The notes: a model not told the origin generated them from the sequence alone. A stretch of DNA of 64,000 nucleotides from Streptomyces sp. ERV7 (GCF_001653515.1 NZ_LYOY01000029.1:1488001-1552000), one strand, 5' to 3'; shown: positions 14,351 through 24,346, counted from the stretch's first letter. Made by a program: numbers and translations.

Positions 14351-17300
14351 CACGCGAGGACGACCAGCAGCCGGCGCCCGTGACCGAGGGCGCATACCTC
14401 CGCTTCCCGCATCTGCACGACGACTTGATCTGCTTCGCCGCCGAGGACGACCTGTGGGTCGCCCCGCTCGTCCCGGCCGGCCACAGCCCCTCGCGGGCCT
14501 GGCGGGTCACCGTCGACCGCACCAAGGTCAGCCATCCCCGGTTCTCCCCCGACGGCGGCCAGATCGCGTACACGACCTGGCGCAGCCTGGACCCGGAGAT
14601 CCATCTGGCCCCGGTCGGCGGCGGCCCGGCCCGGCGGCTGACCTACTGGGGCTCGACCGACACCCGAGTCTGCGGCTGGACCCCGGACGGCCACATCCTG
14701 GCCGTCTCCTCGCACGGCCAGCCCTTCTCGTACTTCTCCTGGGCCTACAGCGTCCCCGCCGACGGCTCCCCCGGCGGGCGGCTGCCCTGGGGCCCGGTCT
14801 CCGACATCGCGGTCAACGACCTCGACGGCGAGCGTCGCACCCTGCTGCTCACCGGCAAGCCGCCGCACGAGCCCGCGGCCTGGAAGCGCTACCGGGGCGG
14901 CGCCATGGGCCGCCTGTGGCTGCACGGCAAGCGCCTGCTCCCGGACATCGGCGGCCACCTCGACTCGGTGATGTTCGTGGCGGACCGCATCGCCTTCCTC
15001 TCCGACCACGAGGGCGTCGGCAACCTCTACTCCTGTCTGCCCGACGGCTCCGATCTGCGCCGCCACACCGACCACGACGCGTACTACGCCCGGCACGCCT
15101 CCTCGGACGGGCGCCGGGTGGTCTACCAGTGCGCGGGCGATCTGTGGATCGTGGACGCGCTCACCCCCGACTCGGCCCCGCGCCGCCTGGACGTGCGCCT
15201 GGGCGGCCCGCGCGCCGGGCGGCGTACGTACCAGGTGCCCGCCGCCAGCCATGTGGACGCGCTCTCGGTCGACACCACCGGCCGGGCCAGCGCGGTCGTG
15301 GTGCGCGGCAGCCTCTACTGGCTCACCCACCGCGACGGCCCGGCCCGCACGATCACCGACACCGCGGGGGTACGGGTCCGCCTCCCCGAGATGCTCGGCA
15401 CCGGCGGCCAGGTGGCGTATGTGACCGACGCGGACGGCGAGGACGCGGTCGAGATCGCCTATCTGCCCCGGGCCAGCGGCGACCGCGAGCCGAGGCGGCT
15501 GGCCTCCGGCGAGGTCGGCCGGGTCCAGGAGCTGCTCTCCGACCCGGAGGGCGAGCGCCTGGCGATCGCCTCGCACGACGGGCGGCTGCTGCTCATCGAC
15601 GCCACCGAGGAGTCCAACGGCGAGGTCACCGAACTGATCCGCTCGATCAACGGGCCCGTCCGCGATCTGGCGTTCTCCCCCGACGGCAACTGGCTGACCT
15701 GGTCCCACCCTGGCATCGGCCGCTCACTGCGCCAGATCAAGATGGCCCGGATCGCGGGTCCCGGCGCCCGGGTGATCGTGGACGTCACCAACGGCCGCTT
15801 CGAGGACGAGAACCCGGTGTTCACCAGGGACGGCCGCTATCTCGCCTTCCTGTCCTGGCGCGGCTTCGACCCGGTCTACGACGTCCACACCGGCGACCTC
15901 TCCTTCCCGCTGGGCTGCCGCCCGTATCTGGTCCCGCTCTCCTCGGCCACCCCCTCGCCCTTCGCGCTGCTGCCCGACGGGCGCCCGGCCGCGGGCGGAC
16001 TCGACCCGCTGGAGGAGTCCGGCGACGGCACGGTCACCGTCGAGGTGGAGGGCCTGGAGAGCAGGGTGACGCCGTTCCCGGTGGCGGCCTCCAAGTACTC
16101 GGCGCTGCACCCGGTCTCCGGCGGCGGTCTGGTGTGGCTGCGCTGGCCGATCTCGGGCGCGCTGGGCGAGACCTTCGCCAATCCGGCGGACACCTCGGGC
16201 CGCCCGACCCTGGAGCACTTCGACATCACCAAGGCGCGCAAGACCGAACTCGTCGACCACCTGGACTGGTTCGCGGTGAGCGGCGACGGCAGCCGGCTGG
16301 TGGTCGTGGACGAGGGCGACCTGCGGGCCGTGCCCGCCACCGAGTCCGGCGACACCGACTCCACCATCTACCTCGACCTGCGCCGCATCCTGCACGAGGC
16401 CGACCCGCCCCTGGAGTGGCGCCAGGCCTACGACGAGGCGGGCCGGATCATCCGCGCGTACTTCTGGGAGCCGCAGATGTGCGGCATCGACTGGAAGGCC
16501 GTCCTCGACCAGTACCGCCCGCTGGTCGAGCGGGTCGCCTCCCCCGACGAGTTCGCGGACCTGCTGCGCGAGGTGCTCGGCGAGCTGGGCACCTCGCACG
16601 CCTATGTCTCGGCCGCGCGCAGGAACGAGGGCCCGCCCCACTACCAGCGCCCCCAGGGGCTGCTCGGCGCCGACTTCGTCCACCGCGAGGAGGGCTGGAT
16701 GGTGCGGCGCATCCTGCCCGGCGACTCCTCCGACTCCAAGGCCCGCTCCCCGCTGGCCGGCACCGGCATCCGCGAGGGCGCGGTGCTCACCCACGTCGAC
16801 GGCCGCCCGGTGGACCCGGTGGCGGGCCCGTACCCGCTGCTCGCGGGCGCGGGCGGCACGACCGTCGAGCTGACCTTCCAGCCCGCCGAGGGCGAGGGCA
16901 GATCGAGGCGGGTGGCGGTCGTGCCCCTGGTGGACGAGCGCCCGCTGCGCTACCAGGACTGGGTGGCCAAGCGCCGGGCGGTGGTACGGGAGCTGAGCGG
17001 CGAGAAGTGCGGCTATCTCCACATCCCGGACATGGGCGGCTCGGGCTGGGCCCAGTTCAACCGGGACCTGCGCCTGGAGATGTCCCGCCCGGCCCTGATC
17101 GTCGACGTACGCGGCAACGCGGGCGGCCACATCAGCGAGCTGGTGATCGAGAAGCTCACCCGCAAGATCATCGGCTGGGACCTGACCCGCGACGCCCAGC
17201 CGGTCTCGTACGCCTCGAACGCCCCCAGGGGCCCGGTGGTGGCCCTCGCCGACGAGGCGACCTCCTCCGACGGCGACATGATCACGGCGGCCTTCCGGCT

Positions 17301-17628
17301 GCTGCACCTGGGCCCGGTGGTCGGCCAGCGCACCTGGGGCGGTGTGGTCGGCATGACCGGCCGCCACACCCTGGGCGACGGCACGGTGATCACGGTGCCG
17401 ATGAACGCGGCCTGGTTCGACGGCTACCAGTGGTCCGTCGAGAACCACGGGGTCGAGCCGGACCTGGAGATCCTGCGCACCCCGCTGGACTGGGCGGAGG
17501 GCCGCCACGCCCAGCTCGACGACGCGGTGCAGCTGGCGCTGGATCTGCTGTCCGGTAGGCCCGCGGCCACGCCGCCCGGATACGCCGACGCCCCGGACCG
17601 GCGACGGCCGGAGCTCCCGCCGCGGTGA
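14341..17628 (+). CDS. Tricorn protease homolog (S41 family)
   Basis: This 1095-aa cytoplasmic protease degrades peptides released by larger proteases. Two beta-propellers fill about 15-680 (many SPDG and blade-like WxxxG strands). A C-terminal catalytic region follows, with S752-H753 (GTSHAY), a PDZ domain at about 780-850, the nucleophile S976 with D977 (SSDGDM), and E1034 in VENHG. These match the Ser-His-Ser-Glu arrangement of archaeal tricorn. The GTG at 14341 has only a weak GGAAAG upstream and lies inside the second copy of the tandem duplication, so its 5' region has been rebuilt recently. It is divergent from tetR; whether TetR also controls it is open. Confidence 0.9.
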   Translation: MSDAREDDQQPAPVTEGAYLRFPHLHDDLICFAAEDDLWVAPLVPAGHSPSRAWRVTVDRTKVSHPRFSPDGGQIAYTTWRSLDPEIHLAPVGGGPARRLTYWGSTDTRVCGWTPDGHILAVSSHGQPFSYFSWAYSVPADGSPGGRLPWGPVSDIAVNDLDGERRTLLLTGKPPHEPAAWKRYRGGAMGRLWLHGKRLLPDIGGHLDSVMFVADRIAFLSDHEGVGNLYSCLPDGSDLRRHTDHDAYYARHASSDGRRVVYQCAGDLWIVDALTPDSAPRRLDVRLGGPRAGRRTYQVPAASHVDALSVDTTGRASAVVVRGSLYWLTHRDGPARTITDTAGVRVRLPEMLGTGGQVAYVTDADGEDAVEIAYLPRASGDREPRRLASGEVGRVQELLSDPEGERLAIASHDGRLLLIDATEESNGEVTELIRSINGPVRDLAFSPDGNWLTWSHPGIGRSLRQIKMARIAGPGARVIVDVTNGRFEDENPVFTRDGRYLAFLSWRGFDPVYDVHTGDLSFPLGCRPYLVPLSSATPSPFALLPDGRPAAGGLDPLEESGDGTVTVEVEGLESRVTPFPVAASKYSALHPVSGGGLVWLRWPISGALGETFANPADTSGRPTLEHFDITKARKTELVDHLDWFAVSGDGSRLVVVDEGDLRAVPATESGDTDSTIYLDLRRILHEADPPLEWRQAYDEAGRIIRAYFWEPQMCGIDWKAVLDQYRPLVERVASPDEFADLLREVLGELGTSHAYVSAARRNEGPPHYQRPQGLLGADFVHREEGWMVRRILPGDSSDSKARSPLAGTGIREGAVLTHVDGRPVDPVAGPYPLLAGAGGTTVELTFQPAEGEGRSRRVAVVPLVDERPLRYQDWVAKRRAVVRELSGEKCGYLHIPDMGGSGWAQFNRDLRLEMSRPALIVDVRGNAGGHISELVIEKLTRKIIGWDLTRDAQPVSYASNAPRGPVVALADEATSSDGDMITAAFRLLHLGPVVGQRTWGGVVGMTGRHTLGDGTVITVPMNAAWFDGYQWSVENHGVEPDLEILRTPLDWAEGRHAQLDDAVQLALDLLSGRPAATPPGYADAPDRRRPELPPR

Positions 17629-17640
17629 TTCGTCTGCGGC

Positions 17641-17664
17641 TGGTCTGTGGCTGGTCGCAGACCA
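17641..17664. terminator. Hairpin between convergent tricorn and merR genes
   Basis: TGGTCTG (17641-17647) pairs with CAGACCA (17658-17664) around 10 nt. It lies just after the tricorn stop and 13 bp before the end of the convergent merR gene. Moderate stability. Confidence 0.45.
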
Positions 17665-17676
17665 ACACCGCACCGC

Positions 17677-18372
17677 TCAGGGCCCCGCCGCGCCCTCCGC
17701 CAGGCGGCGGTCCATCGCCAAGGACAGTTCCGCCTCGACCACGTGCTTGGCCAGCGGGCGCAGCCGGGCCAGGTCCTGGTCCGAGGTGTGGGTGTGGAGC
17801 AGGTCGACGAACAGCCGGGCCAGCGCGTCCGCGTGGGAGCGGACCTCGCGGCCCGCCGCCAGGACCGCGGCGAGCGGGACGCCCTCGCGCACCAGCGCGG
17901 CCGAGACGTCGAGCAGCCGGCGGCTGATGTGGACGATCTCCTCGCCGTCGACCGCGAGATAGCCGAGGTCGAGCGCCGCCGCCAGGTTCTCCGGGGTCAC
18001 CTCGCCCGCGAAGTGGTCCGCGAGGGCCTCGGGGGTGAGCCGGACCGGCGTCTCCTCGGTCGGCTCGACCAGGCCGAGCGCCTCGCCCGCGTCGCGGCCC
18101 GACTCGAACGCCGCGGTCAGGTCGGCGATGCCGGAGAGGGTGTGGCCGCGCTCCAGAAGGGCGGCGATGGTGTGCAGCCGGGCCAGATGGCGCTCGTCGT
18201 ACCAGGCGATCCGGCCCTCACGGCGCGGTGGCGGGATGAGGCCGCGCTCACGGTAGAACCGCAGCGTGCGTACGGTGATGCCGGCCTTGGCGGCCAGCTC
18301 CTCCATGCGGTACTCACGGGACGCCGCCGGGACGCCGCCCCCGGGCCCGCTGCCCACTCCTCCGTCTGCCAC
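17677..18372 (-). CDS. MerR-family transcriptional regulator
   Basis: The protein has 231 aa. A winged helix-turn-helix lies at about 20-60 (RMEELAAKAGITVRTLRFYRERGLIPPPRREGRIAWYDE), followed by a helical linker and a C-terminal domain without the Cys metal ligands of metal sensors, so it probably senses an organic signal. It is divergent from the monooxygenase gene across 158 bp. The spacer holds a dyad at 18459-18476 and a repeat of its half site at 18395-18400, so joint control of both genes is likely. The ATG at 18372 is near the second half site; an internal start near residue 22 is possible. Confidence 0.85.
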   Translation of the reverse strand: MADGGVGSGPGGGVPAASREYRMEELAAKAGITVRTLRFYRERGLIPPPRREGRIAWYDERHLARLHTIAALLERGHTLSGIADLTAAFESGRDAGEALGLVEPTEETPVRLTPEALADHFAGEVTPENLAAALDLGYLAVDGEEIVHISRRLLDVSAALVREGVPLAAVLAAGREVRSHADALARLFVDLLHTHTSDQDLARLRPLAKHVVEAELSLAMDRRLAEGAAGP

Positions 18373-18458
18373 ATCCGCCAGCCTATGTTGTACCGCCAGT
18401 AACTTTCCCCGGCCGGACCCCTACCGCTCGGTATGCCGCTGCTCTACTCTCCCAACTG

Positions 18459-18476
18459 TGCCAGTGATTACTGGCA
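18459..18476. promoter_or_regulatory. Candidate MerR operator in the divergent merR-monooxygenase spacer
   Basis: TGCCAGT-GATT-ACTGGCA is a perfect 7-4-7 inverted repeat. The half site GCCAGT recurs at 18395-18400, next to the merR start. MerR proteins bind dyads between -35 and -10 elements; the promoter elements themselves are not clear here. Confidence 0.5.
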
Positions 18477-18530
18477 GAGTCGCGCGTCATACAGACTCTC
18501 CGCACAGACGTCCTGCATGGAGGCGGTGGC

Positions 18531-20105
18531 ATGGTCCAGCACGAGCGCGAGCCCGAGCACGTACGGGTGGCGGTGATCGGGTCCGGATTCGGCGGGCTCG
18601 GGGCCACGGTCCGGCTGCGGCGCGAGGGGATCACCGACTTCGTCGTCCTTGAGCGGGCCGATTCGGTCGGCGGGACCTGGCGGGACAACAGCTATCCCGG
18701 ATGCGCCTGCGACGTACCGTCGCACCTGTACTCGTTCTCCTTCGCGCCCAACCCGGAGTGGCCGCGCACCTTCTCCGGGCAGCAGCACATCCGGGCCTAT
18801 CTGGAGCACGTCGCCGACACCTTCCGGCTGCGCTCGCACATCCGCTTCGACCACGAAGTGACGATGATGCGATGGGACGGCGAGCAGCTGTACTGGGTGA
18901 TCGAGTGCGCCAACGGGTCCGTCCTCCACGCGGATGTCGTCGTCTCCGCCACCGGGCCGCTCTCGGACCCGAAGATGCCCGAGATCCCCGGCCTGGACAC
19001 CTTCCCCGGCAAGGTCTTCCACTCCGCCCGCTGGGACCACGACTACGACCTGCGCGGCAAGCGCGTCGCCATGATCGGGACCGGCGCCTCAGCGATCCAG
19101 ATCGTCCCGGCCATCCAGCCCGAGGTCCGCACCCTCACGCTCTTCCAGCGCACCCCGCCCTGGGTGATGCCGCGTGTGGACCGGGCGATCACCGCGCCCG
19201 AGCGCTGGCTGCACCGGCAGCTGCCGTTCACCGGGGCCGCGCGCCGCGGACTGCTGTGGGGCATCCGGGAGTTGCAGGTCAGCGCGTTCACCAAGCGGCC
19301 GAACGAGCTGGGCCTGGTCGAGTCGCTGGCCAAGCGGAACATGGCGCGGGCCATCAAGGACCCGGCCCTGCGCGCCAAGCTCACTCCGGACTACCGCATC
19401 GGCTGCAAGCGCATCCTGCTGTCCAGCGAGTACTACCCGACGCTCGCCAAGCCCAATGTCGACCTGGTCGCCTCGGGGCTCAGCGAGGTGCGCGGCTCCA
19501 CGCTGGTCGCGGCCGACGGCACCGAGACCGAGGTCGACGCGATCATCTTCGGCACCGGGTTCCACGTCACGGACATGCCGATCGCCGACCGCGTGGTGGG
19601 CGCCGAGGGGCACACCCTCGCCCAGGCGTGGAAGGGCGGCATGGAGTCGCTGCGCGGCGCCACCGCCGCCGGGTTCCCCAACTGGATGACGATCATCGGG
19701 CCCAACACCGGCCTCGGGAACTCCTCGATGATCCTCATGATCGAGTCGCAGCTCAGCTATATGGCTGACTATCTGCGCCAGTTGGACGTCCTCGGAGGGC
19801 GCGTCGCCCTCGCCGCCCGGCCGTCCGCCGTGGGCGCCTGGAACCGGCGCGTCCAGGAGCGCATGAAGCGGACCGTGTGGAACACCGGCGGCTGCACCAG
19901 CTGGTACCTGGACGCGAGCGGCCGCAACACCACCATCTGGCCGGGCACCACCGGCGAGTTCCGCAGGGCGACCCGCGAGGTCGACCTCGGGGAGTACGAG
20001 GTGGTCCGCGCCAAGGCCGCCGAGCCCGCCCCCGCGGCGGCCGGGCCCCGCAGGTCCAGGAAGCCGGGACCGAACCCGACGACCCCCGAGGCGGTGGCCT
20101 CGTGA
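18531..20105 (+). CDS. Flavin monooxygenase, Baeyer-Villiger type
   Basis: This 524-aa protein has an FAD-binding GxGxxG (VAVIGSGFGGLG, about 13-24), the Baeyer-Villiger fingerprint FPGKVFHSARWD (pattern FxGxxxHxxxW[PD]) and a second Rossmann motif for NADPH (VAMIGTGASAIQIVP). Class B monooxygenases insert one oxygen atom into ketones or oxidise soft heteroatoms with NADPH and O2; the substrate is not predictable. GGAGG at 18520-18524 precedes the ATG. The C-terminal 30 residues are Ala/Pro-rich. It is divergent from a MerR gene, suggesting substrate-induced expression. Its 3' end abuts a truncated GNAT gene on the other strand. Confidence 0.88.
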   Translation: MVQHEREPEHVRVAVIGSGFGGLGATVRLRREGITDFVVLERADSVGGTWRDNSYPGCACDVPSHLYSFSFAPNPEWPRTFSGQQHIRAYLEHVADTFRLRSHIRFDHEVTMMRWDGEQLYWVIECANGSVLHADVVVSATGPLSDPKMPEIPGLDTFPGKVFHSARWDHDYDLRGKRVAMIGTGASAIQIVPAIQPEVRTLTLFQRTPPWVMPRVDRAITAPERWLHRQLPFTGAARRGLLWGIRELQVSAFTKRPNELGLVESLAKRNMARAIKDPALRAKLTPDYRIGCKRILLSSEYYPTLAKPNVDLVASGLSEVRGSTLVAADGTETEVDAIIFGTGFHVTDMPIADRVVGAEGHTLAQAWKGGMESLRGATAAGFPNWMTIIGPNTGLGNSSMILMIESQLSYMADYLRQLDVLGGRVALAARPSAVGAWNRRVQERMKRTVWNTGGCTSWYLDASGRNTTIWPGTTGEFRRATREVDLGEYEVVRAKAAEPAPAAAGPRRSRKPGPNPTTPEAVAS

Positions 20106-20120
20106 AGCGCCCCGCGCACG

Positions 20121-20276
20121 TCACCTCCGGCCCCTTCGGATGGTCGCCTCCCAGGGCCGCAGCCACTCACGGTTGCGCCGGTTCACCTCGCGCCAGACCC
20201 GCTGGTCGCGCAGCTTTATGGGGCGCAGCAGCACCTCGCCGTCCGCCAGCTCGACCGGCCATGATGGGACGTTCAG
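20121..20276 (-). pseudogene. GNAT acetyltransferase (RimJ-like) fragment after mogA
   Basis: The minus strand reads WPVELADGEVLLRPIKLRD, then QRVWREVNRRNREWLRPWEA and a short unrelated tail before a TGA at 20121-20123. This is the N-terminal beginning of RimJ-type acetyltransferases, which normally run to about 200 residues; here only about 45 match. The frame starts at a CTG overlapping the mogA stop, in the place where related genomes have the gene directly after mogA. The missing part ends close to the 3' end of the monooxygenase gene, so a deletion or insertion joined the two. Confidence 0.75.
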
Positions 20277-20889
20277 CTTGGGCTCCCCGCGGGTCTGGGG
20301 TGGTCTCCGCCCCGGATCTGGTCGACGGCGTGCAGCAACAGCCGCTCCAGGACGGCCAGTCCGTCACGGACGCCGCCGGTGGAGCCCGGCAGGTTGACGA
20401 TCAGGGTGCCTTTGCCCGCGACCCCGGCGAGCCCCCGCGAGAGCGCGGCGGTCGGGACCTTGGCGAGGCCCTCCGCGCGGATCGCCTCCGGGATGCCGGG
20501 GACCTCGTAGTCGAGGACACGGCGGGTGGCGTCGGGGGTGCGGTCGGTCGGCGAGATGCCGGTGCCGCCGGTGGTGACGATGACGTCGTACCCGGCGGCC
20601 GTGCCCGCGCGCAGCGCCTGTTCGACGGGGTCGCCGTCGGGCACGACCAGCGGCCCGTCCACGGCGAAGCCGAGCCCGGCCAGGCCCTCGGCGAGGATCG
20701 GGCCGCCCCGGTCCGCGTACACACCGGCCGACGCGCGGTTGGAGGCCGTGACGACGAGCGCCGCGTACGGGGCGAGCAGCGCGGCGCCGAGGCCCGCCGA
20801 GTCGCCGGGGAAGGGCGGGGGGTTCTCCACGCCGGGGCGCTGCGGAGTGCCGCCCGGGGCCGCCGCGCCGTCCGGCGCACCCGGCGCCG

Positions 20890-20893
<4 letters not shown>
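20273..20893 (-). CDS. Molybdenum cofactor biosynthesis protein MogA/MoaB
   Basis: The 206-aa protein carries the MoCF-biosynthesis fold: AALVVTASNRASAGVYADRGG, then the molybdopterin-binding TTGGTGISPTDRTPDATR and LPGSTGGVRDGL. It adenylylates molybdopterin before molybdenum insertion by Glp/MoeA. The GTG at 20893 overlaps the moaC stop (GTGA) and follows GGAAGGGG. About 35 residues precede the conserved domain, rich in Ala, Pro and Gly. It is part of a galU-glp-moaC-mogA operon. The operon persists although a molybdopterin oxidoreductase 11 kb away is truncated, so other Mo enzymes must use the cofactor. Confidence 0.88.
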
Positions 20894-21390
<497 letters not shown>

Positions 21391-21449
21391 CGTGTGGCGC
21401 TCCCGGTCCGGCCTGTGTGGGCAGACACGCTACCGCCACCCCGGCCCGG

Positions 21450-22751
21450 TCAGCCGAGCAGGACCACCTCCACTTCGGAGCCGGGCTCCACCGAGGTGAC
21501 GTCCTCGGGAACGACGATCAGGCAGTCCGCCTGGGCGAGGGCCGCGATCAGATGCGATCCGGAGCCTCCGACCGGGGTGACGGCCGACTCGCGCGCGTCG
21601 TAGGTCCCGCGCAGGAACTGGCGCCGGGCCGCCGGGGAGGTGAGCGCCTTGTCGGCCCTGAGCGCGGCACGCGCGCGTGGCCGGTGCACGTCCGGCAGGC
21701 CCATCAGGGTGCGGATGGCCGGCCGGACGAACAGCTCGAACGAGACGTACGACGACACCGGGTTGCCCGGCAGGGCGAGCAGCGGGGTGTGGTCGGGGCC
21801 GATCGAGCCGAAGCCCTGGGGCTTGCCGGGCTGCATGGCGAGCTTGCGGAAGTCGATGCCGCTGCCCGGCTCGTCCTCGTCGCCCACCGAGGACAGCGCC
21901 TCCTTGACGACGTCGTACGCCCCCACGCTCACACCGCCGGTGGTCACCAGCAGATCGGCGCGGATCAGCTGGTCCTCGATGGTCGCGCGCAGCGTCTCGG
22001 CGTCGTCGGTGACCGCGCCCACCCGGTACGCGATCGCTCCCGCGTCGCGCGCGGCGGCGGCCAGCGCGAAGCTGTTGGAGTCGTAGATCTGGCCCTCGGC
22101 CAACTTCTCGCCGGGCTGGACGAGTTCGCTGCCGGTCGAGACGACGACCACGCGCGGGCGCGGGCGGACCTTCACGGTGCCCCGGCCGATCGCCGCGAGC
22201 AGGCCGATCTGGGGCGGGCCGAGCACGGTCCCGGCGGCCAGGGCGAGATCGCCCGCCTGCACGTCGCTGCCGCGCGCGCGGACGTGGGCGCGGGCCTCGG
22301 CGGGCCGGTGGACCCGGACCTCGCCGCCGGCGCCCTCGGGCGCGTCGCTGGCGGCACGCATCCCGGTGGCCGCGCCGCCGCCGGTGCCGCCGTCGGTCCA
22401 CTCGACCGGGACGACGGCCTCGGCGCCGGGCGGCAGCGGGGCACCGGTCATGATCCGGGCGGCCTCGCCGGGACCGACGGCCGGGAGCTCACCGCTGCCC
22501 GCGGCGACGTCGCCGATCACGGTCAGCACCGCGGGGAACTCCTCGCTGGCGCCCGCCACGTCCGCGACGCGCACCGCGTACCCGTCCATCGAGCTGTTGT
22601 CGAAGGGCGGCAGCGCGAGCGGCACCGTGACGTCCTCGACCAGCACGCAGCCCTGGGCGTCGGGCAGTTGCAGCTCGATGGGTTCGAGCGGCTCCACGGT
22701 GGCGAGGACGTCCTCCAGGTGCTCGTCGACCGACCAGATCGTGTTGCTCAA
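21450..22751 (-). CDS. glp: Molybdopterin molybdotransferase Glp/MoeA
   Basis: The protein has 433 aa. MoeA hallmarks are present: PPFDNSSMDGYAVR near the start, RIMTGAPLPPGAEAVVPVE, VVVVSTGSELVQPG, TTGGVSVGAYD and LALPGNPVSSYVSFELFV. It inserts molybdate into adenylylated molybdopterin. A Gly/Ala-rich insertion (about 115-145, GGTGGGAATG) enlarges domain II. The ATG overlaps the galU stop by 4 bp, so synthesis is coupled. The galU-glp-moaC-mogA order is conserved in Streptomyces. Confidence 0.92.
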   Translation of the reverse strand: MSNTIWSVDEHLEDVLATVEPLEPIELQLPDAQGCVLVEDVTVPLALPPFDNSSMDGYAVRVADVAGASEEFPAVLTVIGDVAAGSGELPAVGPGEAARIMTGAPLPPGAEAVVPVEWTDGGTGGGAATGMRAASDAPEGAGGEVRVHRPAEARAHVRARGSDVQAGDLALAAGTVLGPPQIGLLAAIGRGTVKVRPRPRVVVVSTGSELVQPGEKLAEGQIYDSNSFALAAAARDAGAIAYRVGAVTDDAETLRATIEDQLIRADLLVTTGGVSVGAYDVVKEALSSVGDEDEPGSGIDFRKLAMQPGKPQGFGSIGPDHTPLLALPGNPVSSYVSFELFVRPAIRTLMGLPDVHRPRARAALRADKALTSPAARRQFLRGTYDARESAVTPVGGSGSHLIAALAQADCLIVVPEDVTSVEPGSEVEVVLLG

Positions 22752-23659
22752 GGTGCCTGCATCTCCTCGGTCACGTAACTGCGAAGCCAGGCCTTGAAGT
22801 CGGGGCCCAGGTCTTCACGTTCGCACGCGAGTCTGACAATGGCACGCAGATAGTCGCCGCGGTCGCCGGTGTCGTAGCGGCGGCCCTTGAAGACCACGCC
22901 GTGCACCGGGCCGCCGACCTTCTCGTCCGCGGCCAGCTGCTGGAGCGCGTCGGTGAGCTGGATCTCGCCGCCGCGGCCCGGCTCGGTCTGGCGCAGTATC
23001 GCGAAGACCGCGGGGTCCAGCACGTACCGGCCGATGATGGCGAGGTTGCTGGGCGCGTCGGACGGGTCGGGCTTCTCCACCAGGCCGGTGATCCGTACGA
23101 CGTCGCCGTGACCGGTGGGCTCGACGGCCGCGCAGCCGTACAGGTGGATCTGGGAGGGGTCGACCTCCATCAGGGCGATCACACTGCCGCCCTCGCGCTC
23201 CTGGATCTCCACCATCCGGGAGAGCAGCGGGTCGCGCGCGTCGATGAGGTCGTCGCCGAGGAGCACCGCGAAGGGCTGCTCGCCCACGTGGGGCGCGGCG
23301 CACAGCACGGCGTGGCCCAGGCCCCTGGGGTCGCCCTGGCGCACGTAGTGCATGGCGGCGAGGTCGCTGGACTCGCGGACCTTGGCGAGCCGGGCCTCGT
23401 CGCCCTTGCGGGAGAGGGCCTCCTCCAGCTCGTAGTTGCGGTCGAAGTGGTCCTCCAGGGGGCGCTTGTTGCGCCCGGTGATCATCAGCACGTCCGAGAG
23501 GCCGGCGGCGACCGCCTCTTCGACCACGTACTGGATCGCGGGCTTGTCGACGACCGGCAGCATCTCCTTGGGCGTGGCCTTGGTGGCCGGCAGGAACCGG
23601 GTGCCGAGGCCTGCCGCCGGAATGACAGCCTTGGTGATCCGTGGTGACGACTGAGTCAT
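22748..23659 (-). CDS. galU: UTP-glucose-1-phosphate uridylyltransferase
   Basis: This 303-aa protein begins with the nucleotidyltransferase motif AVIPAAGLGTRFLPATKATPK-type and contains EMLPVVDKPAIQYVVEEAVAAG and later TGLVEKPDPSDAPSNLAIIGRYVL, all typical of GalU. It makes UDP-glucose for trehalose, cell-wall and exopolysaccharide synthesis. The ATG at 23659 is preferred to a GTG at 23668. It heads the operon with molybdenum cofactor genes and is divergent from the cyclo-ligase gene across 93 bp. Confidence 0.92.
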   Translation of the reverse strand: MTQSSPRITKAVIPAAGLGTRFLPATKATPKEMLPVVDKPAIQYVVEEAVAAGLSDVLMITGRNKRPLEDHFDRNYELEEALSRKGDEARLAKVRESSDLAAMHYVRQGDPRGLGHAVLCAAPHVGEQPFAVLLGDDLIDARDPLLSRMVEIQEREGGSVIALMEVDPSQIHLYGCAAVEPTGHGDVVRITGLVEKPDPSDAPSNLAIIGRYVLDPAVFAILRQTEPGRGGEIQLTDALQQLAADEKVGGPVHGVVFKGRRYDTGDRGDYLRAIVRLACEREDLGPDFKAWLRSYVTEEMQAP

Positions 23660-23752
23660 GCGCAGCACACTAACCGCTGCGTATGGGCGGAAGATTATCC
23701 TCCGGTTAATTCAGCCTCATAAACCGGCATTTGAGGGGATTGTGAAAACACT

Positions 23753-24346
23753 GTGAGTGATGGTGCAGCCGAAAAGGCCCTCTTGCGCGGGGAACTCCTG
23801 GGTGCCCGGCGCCTCCTGGCGGAGGACGACGTCCACCGGGCGGCCGAGGAGCTGGCCCGCCGTGCGCTCGGACTTCCCGAGCTCGCGGCGGCCGGAACCG
23901 TCGCCGCGTACGTCTCGGTGGGGCGCGAGCCCGGGACGCGTGCGCTCCTCGACGCGCTGCGCGCGCGTGGGGTACGCATCCTGCTGCCCGTACTGCAATC
24001 GGACAATGACCTGGACTGGGCGGAGTACGAGGGCGCGGACCGGCTCGAACCGGCCGGGCGGGGGCTCCTGGAGCCGTCGGGGCCCCGGCTCGGCCCGGCC
24101 GCCGTGGTGGGCGCCGACACGGTGCTGCTGCCCGGCCTCGCGGTCGACGCGCGCGGGATGCGCCTGGGCCGGGGCGGCGGCTCGTACGACCGGGTGCTGG
24201 CCCGGATCGCGGCGGCGGGCCACGATCCCGCGCGCGTGGTGCTCCTGTACGAGAACGAGGTGGTCGCCCGGGTCCCGGAGGAACCGCACGACCACCCCGT
24301 ACACGCGGTGGTCACCCCGAAGGGCGTGACCCGCTTCAAGGCCTGA
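23753..24346 (+). CDS. 5-formyltetrahydrofolate cyclo-ligase
   Basis: The 197-aa protein carries the family motif RLGRGGGSYDR (about 140-150) and the folate-binding end segment VHAVVTPKGVTRF. The enzyme converts 5-formyl-THF to 5,10-methenyl-THF with ATP. The GTG at 23753 is used; a weak GGGGA lies 14 bp before it. Divergent position next to galU is the usual Streptomyces arrangement. Confidence 0.9.
   Translation: MSDGAAEKALLRGELLGARRLLAEDDVHRAAEELARRALGLPELAAAGTVAAYVSVGREPGTRALLDALRARGVRILLPVLQSDNDLDWAEYEGADRLEPAGRGLLEPSGPRLGPAAVVGADTVLLPGLAVDARGMRLGRGGGSYDRVLARIAAAGHDPARVVLLYENEVVARVPEEPHDHPVHAVVTPKGVTRFKA

Noticed and set aside
14079..17558. 1159-codon plus-strand frame overlapping tricorn
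   Set aside because: It is the +1 frame of the tricorn gene, Arg/Pro/Gly-rich, with no domain.
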